A stretch of 64,000 bases of DNA. Source: UBA1563 sp041671545. GTDB taxonomy: Bacteria > Bacteroidota > Ignavibacteria > Ignavibacteriales > Ignavibacteriaceae. Location: assembly GCA_041671545.1 (NCBI GenBank), contig JBAZBI010000008.1, forward strand, positions 124,001 to 188,000, given 5' to 3'. Positions within the stretch are counted from its first letter, which is position 1. Each line of letters starts with the position of its first letter. The notes under the pieces were generated by a model. The model searched no databases, was not told the origin of the DNA, and saw only the letters and a program-made list of their open reading frames with translations. The translations under genes were made by a program, and so were the position numbers. Of the stretch, positions 1 through 8,965 are shown in pieces.

Positions 1-2
1 TG

Positions 3-2198
3 ACTTTTCCGCAACAAGTTTTTACAATGGAAGGAAAAATTCTTGATGAGCATAATCACGAACCGTTAATCGGGGTTAATGTTTTTCTGAAGGAATTGAA
101 AATATTTGTAGAAACCGATGAAAATGGAATTTTTCGATTTTCGAAACTCTCAGGTAGGAACTATACCTTGGTCTCTTCTCTCACCGGTCATAAAGAAAAG
201 ATCACCAAGATTTCCGTTCCGTTAAAAGAAACATTATTTATTGAGATGACAGAGCAAATCATTAATCTGAATGAAACTATAGTTACAGGCAATCCATTTG
301 CTTTAGATTTAAAAGAACTTTCGCAAGCTGCAATCTCTCTCTCTCAATTAGATCTGCAAATTAAAAGAAGTTCGACGCTGGCACAATCGCTGGACTTCCA
401 ACCCGGTGTTTCTATGCGCTCAAATGGAACAGCTACATCAAGACCTGTAATTCGAGGATTTAGTAATAACATGATCTTGATTCTGGAGGACGGACTTCGA
501 ATGGGAGATTTGTCATCAGCATCTGACGACCACGGAATTTCTGATGATGGAAGTGAGCCGGAAAAAATTGAAATTATTAGAGGACCGGCAAGTTTACTAT
601 ATGGAAATAATGCGATTGGAGGTGTCGTTAACGTAATCACAGATGCTATTCCATTGACCATTCCGCAACAGTTGAATGGACATTTTTTGGCTGAAGGTTC
701 ATCCGGGAATGACCAATATTTGTCTAATTTACATCTTAATTATGGTTACAGACTTTTGTCCTTTCATGGAAATATTTATAAAAGGAAAGCCGGAGATTAT
801 AATGTCCCATCAGGAGAAAAAACTTTTAACTCTTTTTTTGAAACTTTTGGAGGTCAAGCCGGAGTTTCGCTTCATCCAGATTGGGGTTTAACGGGTTTTA
901 GCATTTCGTCATTTCACAACAAGTATGGGCTTCCGGCTCCAATCGGAAGCGTATCGGCAACATACATCGACATGAAGAAATCCGAATTGAAATTTTTAAC
1001 TGACATCAATGTTGAAAACTACTTTCTTTCAAGTTTGAATTTCAAGGGGAGTTATCAAAATTATCGTCATAATGAAATTGATAAATTTACGGGAACTGTT
1101 GGGACTTCATTTAATCTTGAAAGTACAAATATAGATATTTCAGCAAAACACCTTCCCTTTTTTCAGAATATGAATGGCATATTTGGTTTTTCTGCCTCAT
1201 TTCAAAAATATAAAATACTTGGAAGTGAAGCAATCACACCAAATACCAACTCATTAACCGCAGCAGTTTTTATTTTTGAACAAATAAAATGGGATAAACT
1301 AAATCTCTCATTCGGCGCTAGAACTGAAATAAACAAATTAAATATTAGCCAGGCAATCCTTACAGATTCTGTTTTTGAAGGGCAAAAGAAATATTTCTCT
1401 ACCCTTTCAGGTTCGTTAGGAATGGTGTATTCGCTTACAAATGAAGCATTGATCTTCCTTAATGTTGCAAAAGCATTTAGATCACCAAGCACAGATGAAC
1501 TTTCATCTTACGGGATCCACGAAGCAGCAAATAGTTTTGATGTGGGAAATAGAAATCTATCCCAAGAAAATAATACAGGAGTTGACATTGGTTTTCGTAT
1601 GAATAATGACGAGTTTTCTTCAGAAGTTACGGGATATTTTAATTCCATCGATAATTATATATCCAGAATGCCCCAATCTTTTTTTTACAGTGAAGATATT
1701 AACGCGTCTTCAAATTCTCTCATAGGTTTTAATGATTCAACCGGTTATCGCGTAAAAAAATACTTAAACCAGAAGGCAATTTTCTACGGTTTTGAAAGTA
1801 AAATTACTTTTAAACTTGCTGATCGTATATCTACAACAATTATCACAGATTTTGTTCGCGCAAAGAATAACGAAACAAACGAAAATTTGCCTCAAATTCC
1901 TCCTTTCAGATTCTCTTACGAAACGAGATATACAGTCGATCAATATTGGATTGGATTGAATGCGAAAACTGCAGCAGCTCAAAAAAATATTGCCCTACAT
2001 GAAACTCCGACTGCCGGATATTTTTTACTTGATCTTTATGGAGGAATTAAATTCTTCTCAGGAAGGTTTGCCCATATTATTTCGTGCAAGATTGAAAATG
2101 CTTTAAATCGTGAGTATAAGGATCATCTTTCCGCGATTAAAGAATTTACTTCCATGCCGGGAAGAAATATTTCGCTTAGTTACAAATTCCTATTTTAA
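3..2198 (+). CDS. TonB-dependent outer-membrane receptor, 5' end outside the window
   Basis: This is an outer-membrane receptor of the TonB-dependent family, which imports siderophores, metals, cofactors or glycans using energy from TonB/ExbBD. The first 75 visible residues form a carboxypeptidase-like regulatory domain (GKILDEHNHEPLIGVNV, then TDENGIFRFSKL), typical of Bacteroidota-type receptors. A plug domain follows at about residues 100-205 (SNNMILILEDGLRMGD, then EKIEIIRGPASLLYGNNAIGGVVNVIT). A beta-barrel runs to a C-terminal phenylalanine. The first ATG is at 27, but the frame stays open upstream to base 3 and no signal peptide is visible. An outer-membrane protein needs one, so the true start should lie before the window. 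The substrate cannot be told. The upper-family assignment is very secure. Confidence 0.93.
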   Translation, partial: TFPQQVFTMEGKILDEHNHEPLIGVNVFLKELKIFVETDENGIFRFSKLSGRNYTLVSSLTGHKEKITKISVPLKETLFIEMTEQIINLNETIVTGNPFALDLKELSQAAISLSQLDLQIKRSSTLAQSLDFQPGVSMRSNGTATSRPVIRGFSNNMILILEDGLRMGDLSSASDDHGISDDGSEPEKIEIIRGPASLLYGNNAIGGVVNVITDAIPLTIPQQLNGHFLAEGSSGNDQYLSNLHLNYGYRLLSFHGNIYKRKAGDYNVPSGEKTFNSFFETFGGQAGVSLHPDWGLTGFSISSFHNKYGLPAPIGSVSATYIDMKKSELKFLTDINVENYFLSSLNFKGSYQNYRHNEIDKFTGTVGTSFNLESTNIDISAKHLPFFQNMNGIFGFSASFQKYKILGSEAITPNTNSLTAAVFIFEQIKWDKLNLSFGARTEINKLNISQAILTDSVFEGQKKYFSTLSGSLGMVYSLTNEALIFLNVAKAFRSPSTDELSSYGIHEAANSFDVGNRNLSQENNTGVDIGFRMNNDEFSSEVTGYFNSIDNYISRMPQSFFYSEDINASSNSLIGFNDSTGYRVKKYLNQKAIFYGFESKITFKLADRISTTIITDFVRAKNNETNENLPQIPPFRFSYETRYTVDQYWIGLNAKTAAAQKNIALHETPTAGYFLLDLYGGIKFFSGRFAHIISCKIENALNREYKDHLSAIKEFTSMPGRNISLSYKFLF

Positions 2199-2248
2199 GT
2201 TTGAAGAAAATTCGTTAATTTTTCCAACCAAAAATTTCAGTTTCCCAC

Positions 2249-2419
2249 GGAGAGGTGGGTGAGTAGCTGAATCCCGATGTAATCGGGATTGCTAAACCTC
2301 CGTAAGGGTTTTATTTGATCATTTTCAAAGATTTGGAGAGGTGGGTGAGTGACTGAATCCCGATGTAATCGGGATTGCTAAACATGCGTAAGGGTCTTAT
2401 TTGATCAATTTCAAAAATT
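2249..2419 (+). repeat. Two tandem tRNA-Ser-like fragments carrying a palindrome
   Basis: Two units of 86 and 85 bp (2249-2334 and 2335-2419) sit head-to-tail directly before the intact tRNA-Ser. Each begins with GGAGAGGTGGGTGAGT, the acceptor strand and D-arm start of the true tRNA, and keeps the anticodon-side text TTGCTAAAC. The 5' side of the anticodon arm is replaced by a hairpin with stem AATCCCGA/TCGGGATT. The variable and T arms are missing; a T-rich spacer ending in TTTGATCA and an A-rich tail replaces them. The spacer also precedes the real tRNA. These cannot be functional tRNAs. Duplication of the tRNA 5' half together with its upstream flank is the simplest reading. Confidence 0.8.
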
Positions 2420-2508
2420 GGAGAGGTGGGTGAGTGGCTGAAACCAGCGGTTTGCTAAACCGCCGTACGGGTAAAACTGTACCCCGGGTTCGAATCCCGG
2501 CCTCTCCG
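2420..2508 (+). tRNA. tRNA-Ser (anticodon GCU)
   Basis: The seven-base acceptor GGAGAGG (2420-2426) pairs with CCTCTCC (2501-2507), followed by discriminator G. The anticodon stem GCGGT/ACCGC encloses the loop TTGCTAA, giving anticodon GCU for AGC/AGU codons. A long variable arm and the T arm CCGGGTTCGAATCCCGG are as expected for a class II tRNA-Ser. The CCA tail is not encoded; GCA follows. It is followed at once by a terminator hairpin. Confidence 0.96.
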
Positions 2509-2510
2509 CA

Positions 2511-2546
2511 AAGGCTCATTTTCTTACGAAAGTGAGCCTTTTTTTA
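2511..2546 (+). terminator. Intrinsic terminator after tRNA-Ser
   Basis: An inverted repeat AAGGCTCA...TGAGCCTT extended inward by TTTC/GAAA forms a stem of about 13 bp with a four-base loop. It is followed by a run of T residues. It ends the tRNA transcript and lies just before the 3' end of the convergent hemolysin III gene. Confidence 0.85.
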
Positions 2547-2566
2547 ATTGTAAAATCCTTTCGATA

Positions 2567-3208
2567 TTAAATATAATAGTACATCATCAGATAGTGGGAA
2601 AAACTTCCGGCCATAATAAAAAGATGAAATATTTCGTGAAATCCGAATTTACCAGGTAATATATCCGGTTTTTTCATGGCGTAAATAACGGCACCGATCG
2701 AATAAAATATTCCTCCAAGTGCAAGCAAAACAATTCCATTTGTCTGCATTACTTTGGTTAATGGATAAATCGCAACAACGATCATCCACCCCATTAATAA
2801 ATAAATTGAAGTGTAGAGATAGCGCGGTGCATTCAGCCAAAATATTTTTAAGAAAAATCCACCAAGCGTGAAAAGCCAAACACCAGCAATAATTGACCAT
2901 CCCCAAGTCCCTCGAATAGATACCAAACAGATCGGTGTATTTGAAGCTGCAATGAAAACAAATATCATAATGTGATCAATTTTTCTGAAAAGAATTAAAT
3001 TTTTATCCGATAAAGGAAGCCAATGATAGAGCGTGCTGATAGAATAAAGTAAAACGAGTGCTACCGAGAAAATTAAAAATGAAATAGTATGATAGATTGT
3101 CTCTCCCCCATTCTCCCTTGTTAAAAGAAGAAATGAACCAACTATCGCGAGCAACACACCAATAAAATGTGTTAAGCCGCTTATAGGATCACGAAAACTT
3201 TTTACCAT
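2567..3208 (-). CDS. Hemolysin III family (PAQR-like) membrane protein
   Basis: The 213-residue protein has seven hydrophobic segments and the length usual for the bacterial hemolysin III/YqfA (TrhA) family. Three family motifs are visible: S-x3-H in STLYHW near residue 60, DH near residue 78, and HEIFH near residue 192. In relatives these residues form a zinc site, as in eukaryotic PAQR receptors. The family is linked to membrane homeostasis; the old haemolysin name rests on few members. The gene is monocistronic in appearance. A perfect palindrome lies upstream, between it and the transporter gene transcribed in the same direction. Confidence 0.9.
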   Translation of the reverse strand: MVKSFRDPISGLTHFIGVLLAIVGSFLLLTRENGGETIYHTISFLIFSVALVLLYSISTLYHWLPLSDKNLILFRKIDHIMIFVFIAASNTPICLVSIRGTWGWSIIAGVWLFTLGGFFLKIFWLNAPRYLYTSIYLLMGWMIVVAIYPLTKVMQTNGIVLLALGGIFYSIGAVIYAMKKPDILPGKFGFHEIFHLFIMAGSFSHYLMMYYYI

Positions 3209-3244
3209 AATAATTTATTTGGATATGAGAATAATAGAAATACT

Positions 3245-3272
3245 GTAGAGACTTGCCATGGCAAGTCTCTAC
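3245..3272. repeat. 28-bp perfect palindrome
   Basis: The left arm GTAGAGACTTGCCA is followed directly by its exact reverse complement, giving a loopless 28-bp palindrome between the SulP and hemolysin III genes. Short perfect palindromes beginning GTAG and ending CTAC recur elsewhere in this window (33647-33673). The element resembles dispersed intergenic palindromes of REP type. It could also act as a terminator hairpin for the SulP transcript. Confidence 0.8.
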
Positions 3273-3298
3273 AAAATGAAGATTTAAAAGATAGATAA

Positions 3299-5515
3299 CT
3301 AATTTTCTTGTAAGGCTTTTACCTCGATATTACTTTGTCTTAACCGGTAAGCAATTGTTCTAGCTAATCGTTCGAAGAAGAATCCACCAATTTCCGGATA
3401 CTCTTCAGCTACCTCTGAAAACTTTTCTCTTGAAAGAACATAAAGTTCAACATTTTCGATCGCGACAGCATTCGCTGAACGCGTTCCTTTATCGAGAAAA
3501 GACATATCACCGAAAAATCCCCCGGTTGGGAAAGTTATTAAGTGGTGGCTCATTCCCTGCGACAAAGGAAGTACTATTTTCACCATTCCTTTTCTAATGA
3601 AATATATTTCATCACTTTCTTCACCAATTTCAAAAATCAATTCATTTGGTTGATATGATTTCTCCTCCATACATTCAAGCAATTTTTTTAAGGCTTCTGC
3701 TGAAAGATCCTCAAAGAAATCGAACTGTGTTACTGAGAGTAACTTAGATGTATCAAGTTTTGCGATCAATTCTTCTTTAAGAATATCATCTTCAATCCAT
3801 TCGAGTGCAGAATCAAGATCGTTAAAGAATTTCAAAATATCAGTTTCGGTTAAGCCTAAATCTTCAAGATATGATTTTACATTCTGTCCGGTTGGTAAAC
3901 TTAACGGAACCGAAGCAAAAACAAGATATCCGTGCTGCGCTTTAACACGGGCTTGAATTTGTTTAAGCATGTTCACGGCAGTATAATCAATTGATTGCAC
4001 CCTCTTCATGTCAAGCAAAATGTATTTACACTTCTTTAAGAATGGTTCTAATTCCGTAAATAATTGATCTGTAGTGCCGAAGAACAATTGCCCTTGAAGT
4101 TCAACAACGATAGTTTCATTTCCTTTTTCTTGTAAAATCTCAATTTCATTTTTAAGTCTGATCTTTTTTGAAAATATCTGATTCCCGAAAATTTTCCTTC
4201 TAATTACTGATGATCTTATTTGTTCACGAAGGAAGAGAAGAATTGCAAAAGCGATACCGACACCGGAAGCCGCAATCAAGCTCATGCTTACCGCGGAGAC
4301 GACTACAGCAACGATGCAGAAGAAATCAAATCTGGTTGATTTATGTCTTAATAAAGCAAAACTTTTTTTATCAACCATTCTTACGGCAACCACCATTAAA
4401 ATTCCGGCTAATGCAGAAAAGGGAATCCATGCAACCAATTTACCTAAAAGTAAAAGTACAAGAAATGATGAAACTCCGACAACCACTCCCGACATTTGTG
4501 TTTTTGCTCCACTGTTTAGATTTACTAACGTCGCTCCCATTGTTCCTGCACCGGGAATTCCACCGGCTAATGCAGTTGCAATGTTGCCTATTCCCTGCCC
4601 CAATAATTCTTTATTGGAATTGTGGCGTGAGTAAGTTAATGCATCAAGCACAACACATGTTTTAAGTGTATCAATTGATAAAAGCACCGCAAGCGTTAGT
4701 GTTGGAACAACGATAAAGCCCATTGCAGAAAAATCTATCGTTGGAATTAATTTCGCATTGTTCACAAGAATATTAATGATATCGCTGAATGATGCTGAGA
4801 TGGGACCAATAACAAATGAATTATTTTCAAGAACTCCCAACGCCGGATTTATTAACGACAATCCGAAATAAGTTAGAACTCCTCCTACCAACGCCAATAT
4901 TGCCGCCGGAATTTTAGTTGTTAACTTTGGAATGAAAACCATTGTTAGGATTGTTATTCCTCCAACTACAACGCTTTCCCATCTAAAAAGATTGAGGGAG
5001 GAAAAGAAAGTTGAAACAGAAACCTTTACAGGAATTCCAAGAAATTTTGGCAACTGCCCAAAAAAGATTAAAACACCAACACCGCTTAAATAACCGGCAA
5101 CTACAGGATAAGGAATATATTTAATAAATCTTCCGCCACCTGATTTACCAATTAAGACTTGCACAATTCCGGAAAACAGAGAAACCAATGTAACATAAAT
5201 GGGGATCGAGTCTGGAGGAATACTTCCTTTAAGCAACATTTCACTTACGAAAACTGAGAGTACAGCGGCAGCCGGTGCGCATGGAGCTGAGATCAGTTTT
5301 TTTGTTCCGCCGAATAAGGCTGCAAACAATCCCATAGTAATTGTACCAAGAATACCACCAACCGCGGCTCTGCCGGAGAATTCTGCCCCCAGCGGAGCAA
5401 AAATTATTAATCCAAAAGCGATTGCCGAAGGAATTGCAACCAGCATTGAAGCTGTTCCTCCTAAAACATCACCAAGTAGATTATCGAAAGCGAATTTCTT
5501 TTCCGAATTACTCAT
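3299..5515 (-). CDS. SulP anion transporter with STAS and cyclic-nucleotide-binding domains
   Basis: A 738-residue inner-membrane protein. Residues 1 to about 430 are the SulP/SLC26 transport domain, with many hydrophobic helices and the GIPGAGTMGATLVNLNSGAKT signature region. Residues of roughly 455-570 form a STAS domain (VVELQGQLFFGTTDQL, ILLDMKRVQSIDYTAVNML). Residues of about 605-725 form a cNMP-binding domain with a phosphate-binding-cassette-like stretch FGDMSFLDKGTRSANAV. SulP proteins carry sulfate, bicarbonate or other anions; the substrate cannot be read here. The C-terminal nucleotide domain suggests gating by a cyclic nucleotide. The start lies 35 bp after the stop of the hybrid kinase, so the two are probably cotranscribed. 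Confidence 0.92.
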   Translation of the reverse strand: MSNSEKKFAFDNLLGDVLGGTASMLVAIPSAIAFGLIIFAPLGAEFSGRAAVGGILGTITMGLFAALFGGTKKLISAPCAPAAAVLSVFVSEMLLKGSIPPDSIPIYVTLVSLFSGIVQVLIGKSGGGRFIKYIPYPVVAGYLSGVGVLIFFGQLPKFLGIPVKVSVSTFFSSLNLFRWESVVVGGITILTMVFIPKLTTKIPAAILALVGGVLTYFGLSLINPALGVLENNSFVIGPISASFSDIINILVNNAKLIPTIDFSAMGFIVVPTLTLAVLLSIDTLKTCVVLDALTYSRHNSNKELLGQGIGNIATALAGGIPGAGTMGATLVNLNSGAKTQMSGVVVGVSSFLVLLLLGKLVAWIPFSALAGILMVVAVRMVDKKSFALLRHKSTRFDFFCIVAVVVSAVSMSLIAASGVGIAFAILLFLREQIRSSVIRRKIFGNQIFSKKIRLKNEIEILQEKGNETIVVELQGQLFFGTTDQLFTELEPFLKKCKYILLDMKRVQSIDYTAVNMLKQIQARVKAQHGYLVFASVPLSLPTGQNVKSYLEDLGLTETDILKFFNDLDSALEWIEDDILKEELIAKLDTSKLLSVTQFDFFEDLSAEALKKLLECMEEKSYQPNELIFEIGEESDEIYFIRKGMVKIVLPLSQGMSHHLITFPTGGFFGDMSFLDKGTRSANAVAIENVELYVLSREKFSEVAEEYPEIGGFFFERLARTIAYRLRQSNIEVKALQEN

Positions 5516-5550
5516 AGTTACTCCTTGCTCATTATTTTACAATTTAATGA

Positions 5551-8484
5551 TCAAACTAATTTCCCCGATTTCTTAAGTACACTTGTTACTAAGTCAATCA
5601 TCTCCTTTTTCAGAAAGGGTTTTGGAAGATGATGCGTGCAGCCTCCTGCTAAAAATATTTCTCTCTCTTCTCTCCGTGCATAAGCAGTAACGGCAATAAT
5701 AGGAGTGTTTTTGTATTTTGGTAACTCCAACAACCGCTTAACAATATCCATTCCTCCCAAACTACCTTCAAAATTGATATCCATTAAAATTGCATCATAG
5801 GTCTTTTCATGTAGTAATTGCAATGCTTTTTCACCATTTTCAGCAGTGTCCACCATACAAATATTTTTCAAAAATAATTTTACAATCTGCCGGTTTACTA
5901 AATCATCTTCTGCATAAATTACTAAAGGCATTTCCTTAGTTATGCCATCTTCTTTTTTTGAGGATATTTCCTTTACCTCTTTTTTTACAAAGCGTTTAAC
6001 TTTTTCTTTTGTAGGAACTATCGATGGAAATCTAACAGTAAAAGTAGAACCAATACCTAATTCACTTTGAACAGAGATCGTTCCGTGCATCAACTTAACG
6101 GCTTTTTTTGAAATTGTTAGTCCGAGTCCGGCGCCTTCGTAGTTTCGGCTCAAACCTTCACTTACCTGGCGGAATTCTTCCCAGATCAGATCAATTTTAT
6201 TTGGTGGAATACCTATGCCTGTGTCTTTTACTTTTATGTACAACCAGTTGGAATCATTTGTTTCAATTCCCACCTCAACAGAAACTTTACCCGCTTTTGT
6301 GAACTTGACCGCATTATCGAGTAAGTTATGAATTATTCTCTTTAAAAGATGTTCATCCAAATCAGCAAAAATATTTTCGTCATGAATATTTGATTCTAAA
6401 AGTAGATTTTTTTCTTTTGCTTCTGTAGTATATGATCCGATGCAACTTTTTATTATCGGGATAACTTCTACTCTATTCAAAGCCACATTAATTTTTTCTG
6501 ATTCTGCATCAGATAAATCAAGAATAAATTTTAATGTCTCACTTAACCGTTTACCCGAATGGAAGATCCCATCAACCATGTCTAATTGTTCTTTATCTTT
6601 TAGTTGTGTGAGAAGGATTTCAGAGTAACCTAAGATGCCGTTTAGCGGAGTTCTTAATTCGTGACTCATATTTGCAAGGAAATTAGATTTTAAGCGGCTC
6701 ATTTCTTCCGCTCTTTCTTTTGCTTTTATGATCTCTACTTCAGCAAGTAATTGCTCGTTATGGAGTTTTTCTTCAGCAAGAATTCGTTCAGTTATATCTT
6801 GTACTGTACCTAAAGAACGAAGTGGATTTCCCCTTTCATCATAATATGTATCGCATTGCTCGTGAACATGTTTTATTCTTCCTTCTTTCAATAACAATCG
6901 ATGATCTATACTGTACTGGGTTTTATTTTTAACTGAATCAGTGTAATGTTTATTCACCATTTCACGATCATCGGGATGGATCATTTCCACAAATGCTTCG
7001 TATGATGAACCAAATTCTTTTGGATCAATCTCAAAGATTTCGTAAATCTCATCGGACCAAATAAGCACATTATTAATCAAGTTGAGTTCCCAGTGACCGA
7101 GACTAACTTGATGTTCGGCTTCTTTGAGTCTCTCAGTACTTTCACGAAGAGCATTTTCAGCTTCTAATCTTTTCTTCTCTGTTTCAATTGTTTCAAATGC
7201 AAAAGATATATCCCCTGCAACTTGATCGAGTAACTCAATTTCATCTTTGTTAAAGAAAAACGGAACCGATGCGTAGAGTGTATAAACCCCGACCACTTTT
7301 CCAAACAATTTTATTGGAAGGGCAATTGATGAAATATATCCACGTTTTATTTTTTCCTCTTTCCAAGGATTCATAACCGGGTCATTTGCTATATCGTTAC
7401 AAACTACATGATTTTTTTCCCTTATTGCTCTTCCGGTTGGACCTCGCCCTTCGGGAACATCGCGAGTTGATATCTTAACAATCTTAGAAAGGTAGCCATC
7501 TTCAAAACCAGCATAGGCAATAGGATTAACAAGTTTAGATACGTCATCAACCAACCCGATCCAAGCCATTTTAAATTTTCCATAATCAATGGCAATTCTG
7601 CACACTTCAGTAAATAGTTTTTCTTTGTTGGTTGCTCTAACTATACATTGGTTAATTTGACTTATAAATGTATAAACACGATTTGCTTTTAATATTTTCT
7701 CTTCATCTATTTTTCTGCCGGTTATGTCATTTGCAATAACTTGAACACCAATGAGCAGACCGGAATCACTTACAACTCTTCTAAAATTATGAATGAACCA
7801 TTTTTTACCTGTAGTCAATTTCAAACAATCTTCATATTCAAAGCCGCCTTCACTTTCCGAAGCAAGATGGATTCTTTTTATAAATTCCGTATAGGTTTCT
7901 TTATCCAAGAAATCAGAAAGCGGTTTTCCCACGTAGTCAATTTGTTTTTTACCAAAGTTCTCAATCGCTCGATCATTAATTAATAGAATTGTTCCATCCA
8001 GCGAGTATAATGCGATTCCAAGTCCTGAACTTGCGAGCAGCATCCGGTATTTTTCTTCGCTTTCCTTTAGATGCTTTGCAATCCTTTCTTTTTCTAACTG
8101 AACCTTTTTTCTCTCAAGTGTCTCCTTAACGGCAAATGGAAGTCTCGTTAAATGATCTTTAATAATGTAATCACTTGCCCCTGCTTTCATGCACTCAACT
8201 GCAACCTCTTCATTGATAGAACCTGTAAAAAGAATAAACGGAAGTGACGGATATTTTTCTAAAACAATTTGCAAGGCTTCTTTTCCATCGAATTGAGGCA
8301 TCATATAATCAGAGATTACAATATCCGGATCGAATTTTTCCAAAAATTCTAAAAATTCTTCTCGAGTTTCCGCCCTCTTAAAGGTAAAATTCAAATTACT
8401 TTTACGGAGTTCTCTAATTGCCAATTCCATATCATATGGATTGTCTTCAATAAATAAAATCCTCAACGTGTTATCGTTATTCAA
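5551..8484 (-). CDS. Hybrid histidine kinase REC-PAS-GAF-PAS-HisKA-HATPase-REC
   Basis: A cytoplasmic 977-residue sensor kinase with no membrane segment. The N-terminal receiver (about 1-125) has LFIEDNPYDMEL and the phosphoacceptor stretch VISDYMMPQFDG. PAS (about 140-260), GAF (about 275-420) and PAS (about 440-570) sensor domains follow. The dimerisation domain has the H-box NMSHELRTPLNG (about 600). The ATPase has DTGIGIP and GAGLGLTISKKAV. A second receiver closes the protein (AEDDLVNRQIVK, AILMDINFEGSLGGMD). It is a close paralogue of the 1586-residue kinase at 11635-16395, with nearly the same kinase core. It lies 20 bp after the response regulator gene and 35 bp before the SulP gene, so it belongs to a likely four-gene operon. 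The signal is unknown. Confidence 0.93.
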   Translation of the reverse strand: MNNDNTLRILFIEDNPYDMELAIRELRKSNLNFTFKRAETREEFLEFLEKFDPDIVISDYMMPQFDGKEALQIVLEKYPSLPFILFTGSINEEVAVECMKAGASDYIIKDHLTRLPFAVKETLERKKVQLEKERIAKHLKESEEKYRMLLASSGLGIALYSLDGTILLINDRAIENFGKKQIDYVGKPLSDFLDKETYTEFIKRIHLASESEGGFEYEDCLKLTTGKKWFIHNFRRVVSDSGLLIGVQVIANDITGRKIDEEKILKANRVYTFISQINQCIVRATNKEKLFTEVCRIAIDYGKFKMAWIGLVDDVSKLVNPIAYAGFEDGYLSKIVKISTRDVPEGRGPTGRAIREKNHVVCNDIANDPVMNPWKEEKIKRGYISSIALPIKLFGKVVGVYTLYASVPFFFNKDEIELLDQVAGDISFAFETIETEKKRLEAENALRESTERLKEAEHQVSLGHWELNLINNVLIWSDEIYEIFEIDPKEFGSSYEAFVEMIHPDDREMVNKHYTDSVKNKTQYSIDHRLLLKEGRIKHVHEQCDTYYDERGNPLRSLGTVQDITERILAEEKLHNEQLLAEVEIIKAKERAEEMSRLKSNFLANMSHELRTPLNGILGYSEILLTQLKDKEQLDMVDGIFHSGKRLSETLKFILDLSDAESEKINVALNRVEVIPIIKSCIGSYTTEAKEKNLLLESNIHDENIFADLDEHLLKRIIHNLLDNAVKFTKAGKVSVEVGIETNDSNWLYIKVKDTGIGIPPNKIDLIWEEFRQVSEGLSRNYEGAGLGLTISKKAVKLMHGTISVQSELGIGSTFTVRFPSIVPTKEKVKRFVKKEVKEISSKKEDGITKEMPLVIYAEDDLVNRQIVKLFLKNICMVDTAENGEKALQLLHEKTYDAILMDINFEGSLGGMDIVKRLLELPKYKNTPIIAVTAYARREEREIFLAGGCTHHLPKPFLKKEMIDLVTSVLKKSGKLV

Positions 8485-8504
8485 TGAGTAGCCTTTATCA
8501 CTAA

Positions 8505-8951
8505 TTATTTTTTAGGGAGTTGATTTAACAACAACCAGTACAATCCTATTTCTCTTACCGCTTCAATAAATTTATCAAAATCAACCGGCTTTACGATGTA
8601 ACTGTTAACTCCAAGAGCATAACTCTTAACAATATCTTTCTCTTCCTTGGAAGAGGTTAATACGACTACGGGAATTGATTTTGTTCTTTCATCACTTTTA
8701 ACTGTCTTGAGAACTTCAAGTCCATCAATTTTCGGGAGTTTCAAATCTAATAAAATAACTTTCGGATTATTTTCAATATTTCTATCGCTAAATAAACCTT
8801 TGGCAAAAATAAAATCAAGAGCTTCCTCTCCATCCATCACATGAACTACTTTGTTTGCGATATTATTTTTTCTCATCGCTCTAATTGCTAACTCCGCATC
8901 GTTTGGATTGTCTTCAACCAATAAGATTTCAACTTCATTTTGATTAACCAT
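8505..8951 (-). CDS. Single-domain response regulator (Rcp1-like)
   Basis: The 148-residue protein is one receiver domain with the acidic pocket LLVEDNPNDAEL, phosphoacceptor in VILLDLKLPKIDGLEVL, threonine in VVLTSS and lysine in IVKPVDFDKF. Regulators of this Rcp1/CheY type lack an output domain and pass phosphate or act by protein contact. It lies 14 bp after the PAS kinase gene and 20 bp before the hybrid kinase gene. It is therefore a natural shuttle between the two kinases. Confidence 0.94.
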   Translation of the reverse strand: MVNQNEVEILLVEDNPNDAELAIRAMRKNNIANKVVHVMDGEEALDFIFAKGLFSDRNIENNPKVILLDLKLPKIDGLEVLKTVKSDERTKSIPVVVLTSSKEEKDIVKSYALGVNSYIVKPVDFDKFIEAVREIGLYWLLLNQLPKK

Positions 8952-8965
8952 TAAGTTGCTCCTTG

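Noticed and set aside
2249..2419. Two additional tRNA-Ser genes
   Set aside because: Both lack the T arm and 3' acceptor strand, and the anticodon arm is disrupted by an inserted hairpin.
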